A DNA stretch of 64,000 bases, taken from assembly GCA_963966185.1 (NCBI GenBank), contig CAWZYM010000267.1, positions 151,675-215,674 on the forward strand, given 5' to 3'. Below, one piece after another: positions 29,227 through 40,996 of the stretch (the stretch's first letter is position 1; the number at the start of each line of letters is the position of its first letter). The DNA is from Rhabditoides inermis (Eukaryota > Nematoda > Chromadorea > Rhabditida > Rhabditidae). Both the position numbers and the translations under genes were made by a program. The notes under the pieces are model-generated. The model had not been told where the DNA came from. It saw only the letters and a list, made by a program, of their open reading frames with translations, and did not search any database.

Positions 29227-32200
29227 GCGCCCACACTCACCAATGTCTGTCTTACTCCCCCGGAGACTCGCCCGTCTCGATCCCCTGTCGGGACTGCGCA
29301 TCGGAATGGTGGCGTCGCTATTGGTCGACGAGCGAGTCCGCGCGCGTCCATTGGCCGTGGCAGCTGGAGTGCCGCCCCCTCCGCCGCGCGTCTCCCTATA
29401 GAAGGCCGAGATGAGCGGGGCGACGAGTGGCGCGAGCTGCGACGGAGACGTCCTCGTCGATGATGTCACCGCCGCCGCGACACTACAACGCGCCCAACAT
29501 AGACGGGGGTGAGTTCGGCACGGGGACCACCGGGACACAACTATACAGAGAGGAAAGCGGGGAAGGGACAGAGACACGCGGACCAAACAACACCAGTCGA
29601 CACACCACCAAGACACGAGCCACAACGCAGGGATAGAGAGGAAAGCGCCACACACACACAACACGGCGAACACAAAAAATCAATCGATAACTGTTCGATA
29701 ATTAATCGATACTCACCTCCGACGCGAAGAGCGCACCGGCGTCGCTGGCACTGGCTCGACTTTCACTTCGACGAGATCGACTTCCTTTTTCTAAAAAAGA
29801 ACATTTTCTGAGAGGATGAGAAGGGGCGGACACAGAGGGAGAGAGAAAGGAAAGGGAGAAAGGGAGAGAAGTAGAGAAGGAGACAGGAAGAGAAGGAGAA
29901 AGGAAGAAAGAGGTGGAGACAATGTGTGAGAGATAGTAAAATATTCACCTCGACACTCAGCTTCCGATTCTTCTTGTTGGACGTGCTGCCCTGCCGACTC
30001 CTGGCAGTCGGCGAGTGCACCGGCGACACGCGCTTGCGGTGTTTCCACGGCTCTGAACGCTCTAATTGCGTAATCAAAATCAAATAATGACACGTATGGA
30101 ACTTAAATCAAGCATACAGTAGCAAGAGTGCCCACCATTGACATAGTACTCCTTGAGTGCCTCCTTCTCGAACGGATCGAGGAGCGTCTCCTTGAACGCG
30201 CGCAGGTAGTCGGCGTCGATGGAAGTGAGGCAGTCCGTCTTCGCCCACGTCCAAAACCTGCAACCGGACAGCGTGTTCATTCCGACTCAGTCACTGCAGT
30301 CTCTTATATAATACACATGACGATAGACACACTAGTAATCTGAACATGAATCGTGAATCTAATGTCGAATCAAGATGGTATACCTTTTTGCGCGCTCGCT
30401 GGCAGTTGCGGATACAATAACGCAATAAACAATAAACAAGAGACGTGCTCACCTCGTGGGTATGTTGTGTGGAGGCCACACATCCACGTTGTCGTCCGCA
30501 TCCTCGGGCGGCACGATCGAGCACTGAACAAGCTGCCTGAAAATTGTCGAATCAATCATTAGAATATGCAAATCACCTCATTGGAATAACTTTCTCTCGC
30601 ATATGCGCGGTCATTTCGCATACTCATTAGCGTACGGCGCGCGCATAGCGTGACGCGGGCGAGTCGCATAAAAGGCGGGCGGCGAGCGGCGGTAGGCAGT
30701 AGAGTTCGCTCTTCCCACTCCATCTCTCGGAATGGCTATTCCCGCTGCGACTCTCGCCAAGATCAACGACGGCTTCAAGAAGCTGCAAGACTCGGCCGAC
30801 TGCAAGTCGCTCCTCAAGAAGCATCTCACCAAGGCCGTGGTCGACAAGCTCAAGACCAAGAAGACCAAGCTGGGCGCCAACCTGCTCGATGTGATCCAGT
30901 CCGGAGTGGAGAACCTCGACTCGGGAGTCGGACTCTACGCCCCCGACGCCGAGGCGTACACCCTCTTCGCCGACCTCTTCAACCCCGTCATCCAGGTGAG
31001 TACTGTACCCTGCCGTAATCTGTCTAATCCATTGCATTGTAGGAGTACCATGGAGGCTTCAAGCCGACCGACACTCAGCCGCCGATGAACCTGGGAGAGA
31101 AGGAGCTGGGCGACCTGGCCGACCTCGACCCCGAGGGCAAGTTCATCGTGTCGACCCGTGTCCGCTGCGGACGCTCGCTCGCCGGATACCCCTTCAACCC
31201 CTGCCTCTCCGAGCTCAACTACAAGAACATCGAGTCCCGCATGAAGACCATCTTCGATGGAATCAAGGACCCCGAGCTCAAGGGAACCTACTACCCTCTG
31301 ACTGGAATGGCCGCTGAGGTCAAGGAGCAGCTCATCAAGGACCACTTCTTGTTCAAGGAGGGAGATCGTTTCCTGCAGGCGGCCAACTCTAACCGCTTCT
31401 GGCCCACTGGACGCGGAATCTTCCACAACGAGAAGAAGACTTTCCTCGTGTGGGTCAACGAGGAGGACCATCTGCGCATCATCTCCATGCAGCCGGGAGG
31501 CAAGGTCGGAGAGGTACGTTGGATATCGACTGATATCGATCGATTCTCACTCTCTCCCATTACAGGTCGTCGGCCGTCTGATCAAGGGACTGAACCTCAT
31601 CTCTGCCAAGGCTCCGTTCGCCCGCCACCCGCGTCTCGGATGGCTCACCTTCTGCCCCACCAACCTGGGAACCACTGTGCGCGCCTCTGTCCACGTCAAG
31701 CTGCCCAAGATCTCCGCCAAGCCCGACTTCAAGGACGTGTGCGCCGGAATGAAGCTGCAGGTTGGACCCACTCACACCTCTGCGTGTCTAACTCCCCCTC
31801 TTTCAGATCCGCGGTATCAACGGCGAGCACTCCGAGTCTGCGGCCGGAGTGTACGACATCTCCAACAAGCAGCGCCTCGGCCTCACCGAGATCGCCGCCG
31901 TCAAGCAGATGTACGAGGGAGTCAAGAAGCTGATCGAGCTGGAGAAGGCCGAGCCCGAGCCGGCCGGTGGAGCCGCGCCCGCTGCCGACGCTGCCGCCGC
32001 GCCCGCTGCTCCGGCTGCCGACGCTGCGGCTGCTGCCCCGGCCGCCCCCGCCGCGGACGCTGCTGCCCCTGCTCCCCCCGCCGACGCGGCCGCTGCCCCG
32101 CCCGCCGAGGCTCCCCCCGCCGCCTAAGCCCTCACGTGCCCGCCGCGTTTCCGCCAAACGAAACTTCACGAGAATTCAGATAATCGATTGCGTGTCGATA

Positions 32201-33367
32201 AATTTGTCGCGTCGATAGTGTCCGTGTTGGGGATTGGGATTGGGATTCAAATAATTGTGTCTGATACTAGCATGGTTGTCCACTATTCCACAACATGGTG
32301 GATGGTGAAAGTGTGAGAATGGAGAAATGAATGAAGAAATACTCACGGATCGCTAGTGGCGCTGGTGGATGGCGCGTCGTCTGGCTGTGTGCGCAGCTCG
32401 TACTGCGGCATGGGGCGGTTCTTCAGATTCACCAATGGGTACTCGCCTGAAAACACACATCATCTTATGAACATACTCGTTGTCAGAAATGCTGCATGAA
32501 ACGGACAATAGGGAGAGACATGTGACTGGCAGATATAGACATGGTTGAAATAGAAATAGTAGAAAGAGACATGGTGCCATGTATGAATAGACGAGCCATG
32601 GTGACTGACCAGTGTTGATAAATGCGATCTCTCCGGTGACGCGGCGCTGGTACTCGACGGCGTGCGCCAGCATCGCCTCCAGCTCGTGCTGCAGCGCCGT
32701 CTGCAACAATACTTAATCACAGTCAACTCACAACAATCGCTGTGCACATGCCCGCACTCTTTCTGACTCAGTTGGCGAAAGTCGATGTGTACTTGTAAAA
32801 AATCGAAAAATACCAAGAGATAAGTGAGTCTGATAAAACTGATAATTGCACTATCATGTAAGTTCCAATTCAGTAAATCACAATTCAACTGATAAATGAG
32901 GATTGAACTGATAACTGAGGAGATGCATCACATGGAACGGCAGCATTCACTCACTCAACTCACAATGAACACAGAAAACGTGTATATGGTTATGGTGCAC
33001 GTACCAGGTCGTCCTTTTCGAGGTCGACGTCGTTGAGGTCTGTCCGGTCGTGGTAGTCGAGGAAGCGCGGGCACTTGGACACGTCGAGGGCGCAGTACTC
33101 GGGCGGCGGCACCACCGCCGCCTCCTCGCTGCTCGTCGAACACTTGCGGGCCGGCGAGTGAGAGTCTGCAGAATGCGCTATGGATACGGTATGACACAGA
33201 TGAACCAGATATACAAACATAGAACAGAGACAATCAAATGATGCGGGTGAAAAGGAGCACTCACCCTTCCGCTTCCTGTCTTTCTTTGGTGATGCGCGGG
33301 GAGGCGGGGACGCGGTGGCGGCTGCCGCGCGCACAGGCGAGCCCTTACCGCGCTTCGGTTTTGTCAT
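25663..33367 (-). CDS. TADA3/ADA3-like SAGA adaptor subunit
   Basis: About 16 exons; start [17 protein letters not shown] at 33367, stop after NEEESE at 25663. N-terminal landmarks are [20 protein letters not shown] (compare the CPRYTAVL block of human TADA3) and [20 protein letters not shown]. The middle has [20 protein letters not shown] followed by [20 protein letters not shown] (the NDAPNRFW region). Then comes an Ser/Arg- and Glu-rich linker (about 30057-28700). The C-terminal ADA3 domain holds [47 protein letters not shown] and [22 protein letters not shown]3 bridges GCN5/ADA2 in histone-acetyltransferase complexes in the nucleus. The gene is longer than usual and its intron 30541-32347 contains a whole arginine kinase gene on the other strand. 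Intron 25864-27397 has no gene. Confidence 0.85.
26706..26765. repeat. Short dispersed repeat shared with 57410-57455
   Basis: The reverse complement of about 26722-26765 (GTGTGCTACTTGATTCGAGA then TAAATATTCTGA) matches the sequence at 57418-57450. The two sit in introns of different genes. Its class is unknown. Confidence 0.6.
27658..27703. repeat. (GA)n microsatellite
   Basis: Next to the TADA3-like exon at about 27770-27723. On the gene's sense strand it is CT, positioned as an intronic polypyrimidine run. Confidence 0.95.
29151..29222. repeat. (GA)n microsatellite
   Basis: Fills the intron between TADA3-like exons at about 29242 and 29132. Antisense frames give spurious Ser/Leu ORFs. 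Confidence 0.95.
30667..30674 (+). promoter_or_regulatory. Putative TATA-like box of arginine kinase
   Basis: CATAAAAG lies 58 bp upstream of the arginine kinase ATG at 30732, in otherwise GC-rich sequence within the TADA3-like intron. Position suits a core promoter with a short 5' UTR. This is inference from spacing only. Confidence 0.45.
30732..32127 (+). CDS. Arginine kinase with Ala/Pro-rich C-terminal tail
   Basis: Four exons: 30732-30995, 31043-31513, 31566-31760 and 31807-32127. They give 416 residues. It catalyses ATP + arginine to phosphoarginine + ADP, an energy buffer in muscle and neurons. The N-terminal domain starts [19 protein letters not shown]. The catalytic domain has [20 protein letters not shown], the [10 protein letters not shown] and [20 protein letters not shown] stretches, the signature CPTNLGT with reactive Cys near residue 275, and [19 protein letters not shown]. 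The usual enzyme ends around LIELEK (residue 357). Here about 59 further residues of Ala, Pro and Asp follow ([23 protein letters not shown] repeats) to TAA at 32127. Codon use is strongly GC-biased, consistent with high expression. The gene lies wholly inside an intron of the opposite-strand TADA3-like gene. Confidence 0.95.
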
Positions 33368-34388
33368 ACCTGTGGTTGTGTACCTGAACGAGATCTTATA
33401 AAAGAGGCCAAAGGAGATGTGACCATTGACAATGTTTTCTTGTGGCACGGGATAGACACCAATGTGCGCGATACCGTAACGCGGCGGGTGTTAGTGACAG
33501 GCTGCCAGGAAAGCGAGGTGAAAATCAATATCCGGTGACTCTTACAAGAATTTTCCGTGTTCATAACGTGACTTCAACAGTTGTATAACAAAACTATACA
33601 ATTGTAACAATGCGTAATGAGTGAGTATGCGAACGCGGGAAAGGGAAAGGGAAACTGCTGGTAGAGAGAGAGACATGTGTGTGGTGTGTAGTGGGTCGGT
33701 AGAGGCCGCGGCAAATGCGTAGGGGACGCGCTATTGATCGATACGGATCGACTGACGACTCGGGCCGTGGCCCCGACCCGGCAGGAAACGGGAATCGATC
33801 GGTCAGGCAAGCCGAACAACACAAAACAACAACAAACGTAGTGATAAGACAGTAACCGGGTCGGAATAAACAAGCCGATTTCGCAGACGGTGGAATAGAG
33901 CGGCAAAGGGAAAATTTTTAGCTGGCGTGAAAGAGACGCGAGGCGGACGCGAGTGCGGTTTCCCGCCGAGACCAATTTGAATGAAGAGAGGCTTGAGGGC
34001 GCCGGCTGCTGTCTGATGCACACTGCACACACATACAAATGCTACTGCAGCTGTCGAATGACCAGGCAACGGTGTTGACAGAAACTTCAGCAGCATGTAG
34101 ACGAACACCAATCGAAAATGGTACATAACATCATGACCACAGCAGTTGAAAAGAAAACCTGTTTTATAAAAGAACCAAATAGCTACGATAAAACTAATCT
34201 CTGCGGAAATGAACTAAAAAAAATCTTTTCGAAAGGTGGTTCAATATACACATAAAACATAGGTAATAAACACTACGCACTCAACCAGCACTACAAAACA
34301 CTACTATCCTAATATATAGAAAACGGCCTGTCCTGTCTGTAAGTGACGCTGATGCGGCGCTCTCTAAATACCCCAGGTCGTAGCTAGC
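33368..34388. other. Spacer with no supported gene
   Basis: Upstream of the TADA3-like start. Minus-strand ORFs at 33574-34126 lack homology or splice logic that I can see. The region probably contains the TADA3-like promoter, but no defined element was recognised. Confidence 0.5.
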
Positions 34389-35312
34389 AATATATATATA
34401 TATATATCAAATCAAATCAAATCAAATCAAATCATTTATCCGGTATCGCATCATATGATAGAGTGTTTAGCTCTCAAGTTGATAGCGCCGGGAGGTAAGC
34501 TTCATCCATCTCGTCGGGTTTGCGTTCATCGCAATCCGTCTCCAATCGTCTTTCGGAGCACTCGGGTCATCATCGGCTACAGTATCCTTGAACTCGTCCG
34601 TCCACTCGGTATAGGGAGCTCCGCGCAGCCCCTTCTTCTTCGGCCACCAGTCAAGCACGCGTCTCGTCCACCGGTCATCGTCGCGCATCATCGTCTTCCT
34701 TGCGAACTTCCACTTTCTGCTCCTGATCTCGCACAGCACGTCTCTCAGCCCCGTCTGTCGTCGAATGTCCCGCGAGGGAACCTGATCCGACAACCGTAGT
34801 CCGAGCATCTTTCTCTCCATTCTCCTCTGCACTCCTCGTAGCTTCTTCAGATCGTCCACGTTCAAGCTCCAGGTCTCGCATCCATACGTCAGCGAGGGCA
34901 GCACGGACAGTCGGAAAACGCTCCTCTTCAGTCTCATCGGAGCCCTTTTCAGCATCAAGAAGTATCCGTGTCGGAAGAACGCGCTCCATCCTCTCTGCGC
35001 TCTCCGCATCACTTCTTCCGCGTCGTCGTACAGGAAGCTCAGCTCGCGTCCCAGGTAGACAAATCTGTCCACGTAGTCGACTGCGACTCCATTCAGCTCG
35101 ATCTTATTCTTCTTCGGCCCATTCGTCATGACGAACGTCTTCTTCCTGTTGATCTTCAGCCCGAACTGCTCGCTCTTCTCCACCATCGCGCGTAGCATCA
35201 TCTCCGCAGCTGCGATTGACTTGGCGAATAACACGATGTCATCCGCATAGGCCAAGTAGCACAGTTTCTCTCCATCCACGTCGATTCCAAAAGATGAGAA
35301 GTCGACTCTGTT

Positions 35313-35320
<8 letters not shown>
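34389..35320 (-). mobile_element. Non-LTR retrotransposon 3' fragment (RT)
   Basis: The minus-strand reading frame (about 35311-34467) starts inside the reverse transcriptase. It contains LCYLAYADDIVLFAKS (the catalytic YADD), FGLKINRKKTFVMTNGPKKN, VDRFVYLGRELSFL, SVLPSLTYGCETWSL and RRTL-like MERKMLGLRLSDQVPSRDIR. The end holds WWPKKKGLRGAP then EWTDEF. This is the common endonuclease-RT family of nematode LINEs (RTE-like). Its 3' end is followed by (TTTGA)n (34409-34436) and TA repeats, as in elements with short tandem-repeat tails. The 5' part, including the endonuclease, is missing: the frame is cut at a (TA)n tract. Confidence 0.85.
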
Positions 35321-35346
<26 letters not shown>

Positions 35347-35349
35347 ATA

Positions 35350-35424
<75 letters not shown>
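35312..35424. repeat. (TA)n microsatellite
   Basis: About 110 bp of TA repeats at the truncated 5' edge of the LINE fragment, directly abutting the 136-bp duplicated segment at 35424. Confidence 0.95.
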
Positions 35425-35426
<2 letters not shown>

Positions 35427-35559
35427 AACAGCGTGATTCAGAACCCATATCAATCTTCCTTCCTGATAGCTGTTTAGCTGTTACCGATTGGCACATCGCT
35501 CGCTGTTGTGAAATGTCGCTGCACGAACCGCCGCAATTCTGCTGCGTCGATGTTTATGT
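35424..35559. repeat. 136-bp direct repeat, copy 1
   Basis: Identical by eye to 36478-36613 (constant offset of 1,054 bp, no indels). It contains the putative first coding exon of the receptor below (MSLHEPPQFCCVDVY). Confidence 0.9.
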
Positions 35560-36430
35560 GAGTAAAAATATATTTCACAATTTTGTTTTACACTTCTATT
35601 TTCAAAAAAAACTGTTTTTCACAAATGGTTCAATAGAAATGCGCTGCGTTCATCACCCCAGTTTCGTTTCTTCTCCAACTCGCAGTTTTCGGAGTGCTCA
35701 TTGAAAAAGGAGGTAAAATAGAACACTGAAATGTTTTTGTCATGAAAAGTTTCCAGTTAATCCTGTTTTTTACACGTTCATAGTCTTCTCTATTGCCGCT
35801 CACATTTCTTTCTTCCTTGCCCTAAAAAAACAGCTATGTACGTTCTGTGAACGCGTATGACACAATCGAAAGAGGCTTCGAGCTCCAGAAGTATCGAAAT
35901 GCGAGAGTGAGGATAGCAACAATGGCCGTATGGATAATTCATCAGATAGGCTTGTCGTTTGCGAATCACAATCAAAGTGATTTAGACTTTCTACCTGGCG
36001 TACACAACCTTTATGGAAGGTGGTCTATTGCTGTACGCGTTTACGGGAAACAACATTCTCGACGACGCTAAGATGTGTGAGTTTCTTCTGTCATCGATGT
36101 GTCAAATCAATGTGTCATTTAGGGGAACGCTCCGAAGCTGCGGTCGCTGCACTTTATCATTTCGAAATTGTGCTTATCAATGTTTTCGTACTCTACATTG
36201 TCAACAAATGCTTCGAAGACGCAGTGGAGAGTCGAAATGTGATAACTTAAAATCTTTTTTAGAATTTGTAGTTTGTAGTATATTAGTATTTCAGTGAGAA
36301 ACGAGTGTACAAAGCCGCCAAAGTCGAATTCAAAGCAGGAAAAACTGTCAGAAGAAATGAGAAACGTGCGGATTTGGTTTGCGATCAGTCTCTCACTCAT
36401 TCTATCATTTCATCCGCACCGCCAATGTGA
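35513..36430 (+). pseudogene. Sra/Srab/Sre-type serpentine receptor, probably broken
   Basis: Exon pieces are MSLHEPPQFCCVDVY with a GTGAGT donor, then KCAAFITPVSFLLQLAVFGV (TM1), VNPVFYTFIVFSIAAHISFF (TM2) and NAYDTIERGFELQKYRNAR. GLLLYAFTGNNILDDAKM follows, then AAVALYHFEIVLINVFVLY. The cytoplasmic tail EKRVYKAAKVEFKAGKTVRR has stop at 36430. The (F/Y)xLQKYRNAR block after TM2 resembles nematode Sra-superfamily receptors. A frame break occurs at a seven-A run near 35823 and another near 36015. It is shorter than a seven-TM receptor. It is either a pseudogene or carries assembly indels. Confidence 0.5.
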
Positions 36431-36477
36431 TTCGAGCAATGTGAATAATGAAGATGTCTTTCCGCATGAGTCATTAG

Positions 36478-36613
36478 ATAAACAGCGTGATTCAGAACCC
36501 ATATCAATCTTCCTTCCTGATAGCTGTTTAGCTGTTACCGATTGGCACATCGCTCGCTGTTGTGAAATGTCGCTGCACGAACCGCCGCAATTCTGCTGCG
36601 TCGATGTTTATGT
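36478..36613. repeat. 136-bp direct repeat, copy 2
   Basis: Second copy of 35424-35559, located after the receptor's stop codon. The donor differs: copy 1 continues GTGAGT, copy 2 GTCAGC. A further 22-bp direct repeat (CAGCGTGGTTTTACGGAACA) occurs at about 36614 and 36855. Confidence 0.9.
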
Positions 36614-37142
36614 CAGCGTGGTTTTACGGAACACTGTATATTGTAATCAGCGATACATACTGCAATCAGCGATCAGCAAACATTCGCCAGCAGTGCATTT
36701 TCGCTTGTCAGTCTCATTGCGCGTTTTTCGCAGCGCAAGCGCAGACTAATGACTTTTTTGCAGTAGTTAAATTGATGCAAATGAACAAAAAAAGCGATTA
36801 GTTTCATTTCAGAAATAACTCTCTTTGAAAAAGGTTCATCGAATCGTCTTTTCAGCGTGGTTTTACGGAACACCGACAATCGCTGGGTTTTTTTGCTCCT
36901 TTTCCGAACTGTGAAACTGAATTGTATATTGTATAACCTAAAAGAACGTGTTGAAGTATTGAAAATCTAGATGGAAAAAACTTCGTTTAGAGTTAAAGGG
37001 ACTGTACCTTCTGATTTTTGAAGTTGAGTTAGCATCGGAATGTGAAAATATATCAAAGTTTTGTCAATCGAACCATATACCGGAAGTTGTGGTAAGATGA
37101 TAAGTTGGATAAACCATCACCGATCGTGCAAGTTTGTGCATA

Positions 37143-37612
37143 TTTCTGCACGTTTGTGCATATTTCTGCACACTTTTCTCTTGAAAGAGTATACTCAACA
37201 AAAACTGTTGAATACCGTAAAAAAATTACTTTTGAATTTGCATCATTTGCACGTTCTTTACTCTTTGTGTGGTGGGGGGGGAGGGGACGGCCTATATGTG
37301 TTTTAATGATTGAGTTCGAACGATCAAACACTTTGCGAAACAAAAAAAATCCAAAAAGATTACCTTGAACCCAGCGCGACTATAGTTGGCGATGATGAGC
37401 TTCCGCTATACCCTATACCTACACTAATTGGTTACTATTCACGGTATAAAAAGGCAGTGAGCTAGCCGTTCAACAATCCGCGGACATGCGCTTCATTGTC
37501 GCTCTCCTCTGCCTCTCTGCTCTTGTCATAACTTGCGAGGCAAAATGCAGCGCTAAGGGAGCCATATTACTTAGCTAAGAAGGTGAGAACGGAGCTAATA
37601 GATCCGTACCGT
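37143..37612 (+). repeat. 470-bp duplicated promoter and exon 1 of secreted-protein gene
   Basis: Identical by eye to 43516-43985 (constant offset of 6,373 bp). It contains a TATA box (GGTATAAAAAGGC, about 37443-37455), the ATG at 37486 and the signal peptide MRFIVALLCLSALVITCEA. It then breaks off inside intron 1 exactly where the 5' LTR starts. As it stands it encodes only an orphan first exon. Confidence 0.9.
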
Positions 37613-40490
37613 GTCGTGGATGAGATACTCTCACCACGCTAAGGTCTACGAAATGTACCCGCGTTCTCCTATCGACCACTTCTCGACAACCACCGGAGAG
37701 AGAGGACCTGCCGGCGCTGTCTGCGCCCTCCATTCTCTCGTCTCTCTCTTCTCTCTACACCCGGCTAGAAGCCCCGCCCCGAGGGCAGACCAGACTTCTG
37801 AGGAGCGTGACAGGAGGCGGTGGCTCGCCTCCCTCCCAGAATCTCATATTATGTTCTCTAATAAACCTTCAATATATTGGTTATTGATATGTTTGGGAAA
37901 GAGAGTTAGAATGCGGTTCTCGTTATGTTCTTGTGTCCCCCACTGAACCACCACGTTTACTGTTTACAGTAGGAATCTCATCCTCTCATAGATAGGGCAT
38001 TAGAATATACGAAATGGTGCATTCGATCCGTGATTTGTCTACCCGTTTATACACCGTTTCTACTCTCTCTTCCCGTGTTGTTTCCAAGTGGTTTCTCGTT
38101 CGGACGCGATCATTGTCTCTGCGCTCATCTATCCGCTTTGACACCACATAGGCTCTGTGATCTATCATCTGTTATCACTCCCGCTCGCATTCTAGATAGT
38201 ATTCATCATGTGTGATATATTGTGATAACAGATGATATGTATGCAACCTTTGTCGGAGTGCGCTTAGCTAAACAGGGTGCAATCCCTCAATGGCGAAGCA
38301 AACTCGTGATTGTCGAATCCGATTACAACAGTACTTGAGACTGTTCCTATCATACAGCAGTACGTATGCGACTGTTACCACTTACATTGAGCGTTGGAAG
38401 GAAGGTGTGTCAATTGCGACTCACTCTTCCTCTCCTTCGACTCTCTCTCTCTTGCTTGCGCTCCGGCGTACATCAGCCAACCGAGTGATCTCGGGGGTTC
38501 GGTTCCTATCTCAGGACACCCACATGCTCTTTATAGTCACCAGCCGCCCGACTGACAGCGGCAAGACTGGCTGACACAAAATCTGGCAACTGCTCTCTCA
38601 AGTGGTGGATTATTGGTAACATAAACCCACATATACTAGCGGATCCGACCGCAACTACGCTCATTACAAATGACAATGACACTGATTTCCGTACTTCAAC
38701 TTCACATTTCGGAACGAAAAAGAGTTCTAGAAAAATACTAATTGCGTCACCTTCATGGATGAGAACGGTAAACCGTTAAACTAATAGACAGACAGTTTGA
38801 AAAATACGTTCACACGCAATAGTGCGTTTTTACAAACATACGTGCAAACAGAGAGTCTGAGTGAATGACCTCGAATTTCAATGACACAACATGTGCGCTT
38901 TGAGATAGTCGTGTAGTCAAGGGCCCATATGATCACACGACTTGTTTCTTTGCGTACTGAAGTGTACATCTTCTTTTTTTTGGCGACGTGACGACGTCGG
39001 CCTGCTAACTCTGCTAAAGAAGCATACATACCTATTACCAGTTCCGCTTGAAAATGCTTATTTCAATATACTGTGTTCCACACAAATATGTGTTCCACAA
39101 CAAATAACGCAATTGTGCATACCATGCAGAAATCTCAAGTACCGCACAGCTGAATTCTTCAGAGTATTCAAAAAGGAACCTAGCATTGCCAATCGCCGAG
39201 AAACGATAGCTGAACCTCTGGTCTCTGAGTTACGCATTCAGTCACAATAATTTGTATCAGAGCGCTCCACTGGATTCTGCATAACAAAGCCACATACAGT
39301 CGGCTAATTGAAATGAATGAATATACGTACAAAAATGTAACTACTCAACTTACAACCAACACAACACGATTTCCTCTCGTTTATACTTATACTTCTTCAA
39401 TGCGAGAACATCATAATTCATAATTTCGTTTTAACTATTCCTTTCATAGATGCATCGCACGCAGCGCACGTCTCACAAAGTTACAATACTTTCATACGTG
39501 CATTTGCAGTCTCTCCTTCCGTTTGGAACTTTGAACACTACAGTAAGACTGACATGTTTCTTGGTCGCAGCGGCCCGCAATCAGTCGAGCGTGCGCGTTG
39601 CATATACAATTATCTCGCGTGAGCGCGGCGCTCTTGAATAAGCCATGGAGCTGTCCACGAAAAAGCTTACCACAAAAAAGAGTACTTGAATAACCAATCA
39701 GGCAGAAGGGCAGTCAAGAGGAAGTGATGTCTGCTCGCTACCGTACACCCATTCGCGCGCACCAAATTGCATATTCAAGGGGCCGCCGCGCAGCTTCCGG
39801 CAATCATGCCAATTGCTCATTCAAGTGTTCGGCACCCCGCTCCCTCCGCTTTCCGCAAAAACCTCTTTCATGCGTGCGAAATTGCTTATTCCTCATACCT
39901 CGCTCCTCGCAGAGCAACCGACATACGAAACTATTCGCTCACAAATAGAGGGGTTACAAAATACATACATACATATGTTCACTTTCAGTCCGCATATCAA
40001 GCCATTACATGCACTATCTACTATCTACGCCAACGATACGTATTGTTCTACATACACAGCACAGACTCTTCTACATACACAGCACAGATTCTCGTCCAGT
40101 CTGTCTTTCAAATATCATTTGGTCATTTGTGTCTCGATAATCGACATCTCGTCGCGTAACCGATAATCGCCAGCTTCCCGACTGTCTATTGCGAATGCTG
40201 ACATAATAATTTGCACAATGCAGTACATACATACTCAATGACAAATCACAAACGCGCAACGCATATACGCATTATATACTGAACAGCAATTCTTATATAC
40301 TCAACGTTTCTGTCATTACATAATCATACTCATTTGAGTTGTCATATTAGTGACGTGTCGGTTACGGTAGTTTTGCCTCCACCCATTTCCACTCACCACC
40401 AATAGGCAAAGGAGGTGGAGACTTATAGAAAAAAAAATCAAACGAAAAGGGCTCCAATAGGACCAAGGGGGCGTGTTCCGGAACGCAGAG

Positions 40491-40995
40491 GAGTATATAA
40501 GACACTCCCGTTTCTCCATCCCTCACTTCCCAGCCTGCGCTGCTCAGGAGAGGTCGCTCTCCTCTACCTTACCCTCTTAATTTTCCTTACACTTCTCTCA
40601 ATAATACCGTATACGATATTGATTTTGTTCGTCAGTTTCTCTCGTTTCGTGTATTTTTTTTTGCCGCGCATTTGTTGTGTACCCTTCGCGCCACCTCTCG
40701 CTTTAAACGAGAGGAACGGTGGCCTAGAGCCATTACCACTGACGGTGGCCTCGAGCCATTACAACTTACGGTGGCCTAAAGCCATTACAACTGACACTCC
40801 GAACGGAGTCCGAATATAACACTCCGCACGGAGTTTCCTCTTGACACCTGTGTCACTTGTCACATCGATCCGAAATCGATTATCTCTCCTAACCTATACC
40901 CTTGACACTTCGTGTCGATCATACAATCGCTCTTTCTCACAGTTTGTCATTGATTACTCGTGATATTACAACATCCTTATTCAGGAACAATCGGA
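40491..40995 (+). promoter_or_regulatory. Putative gag promoter and structured leader
   Basis: A TATA box (GTATATAAG, 40492-40500) precedes a roughly 500-nt leader. The leader has three tandem units of ACGGTGGCCT.(A/G)AGCCATTAC (about 40709-40790) and several small hairpins (GACACctGTGTC, GACACttCGTGTC, CGATccgaaATCG). It ends shortly before the gag ATG at 40997. The function is inferred from position. It could also be the remains of a second LTR. Confidence 0.45.
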
Positions 40996-40996
40996 G

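Noticed and set aside
28711..29463. 250-codon plus-strand ORF
   Set aside because: It is the antisense shadow of TADA3-like exons plus a GA microsatellite; the minus-strand exons keep splice signals and match TADA3 order.
30935..31471. 178-codon minus-strand ORF
   Set aside because: Antisense to arginine kinase coding exons; its openness follows from GC-biased codon use.
36294..36749. 151-codon ORF with a possible signal peptide
   Set aside because: It overlaps the receptor tail in another frame and runs through the 136-bp duplication; no acceptor or donor logic.
38290..38574. ORF resembling a recombinase-like helical region
   Set aside because: No catalytic Arg/His/Tyr arrangement is visible, it is only 94 codons, and it lies in degraded retrotransposon interior.
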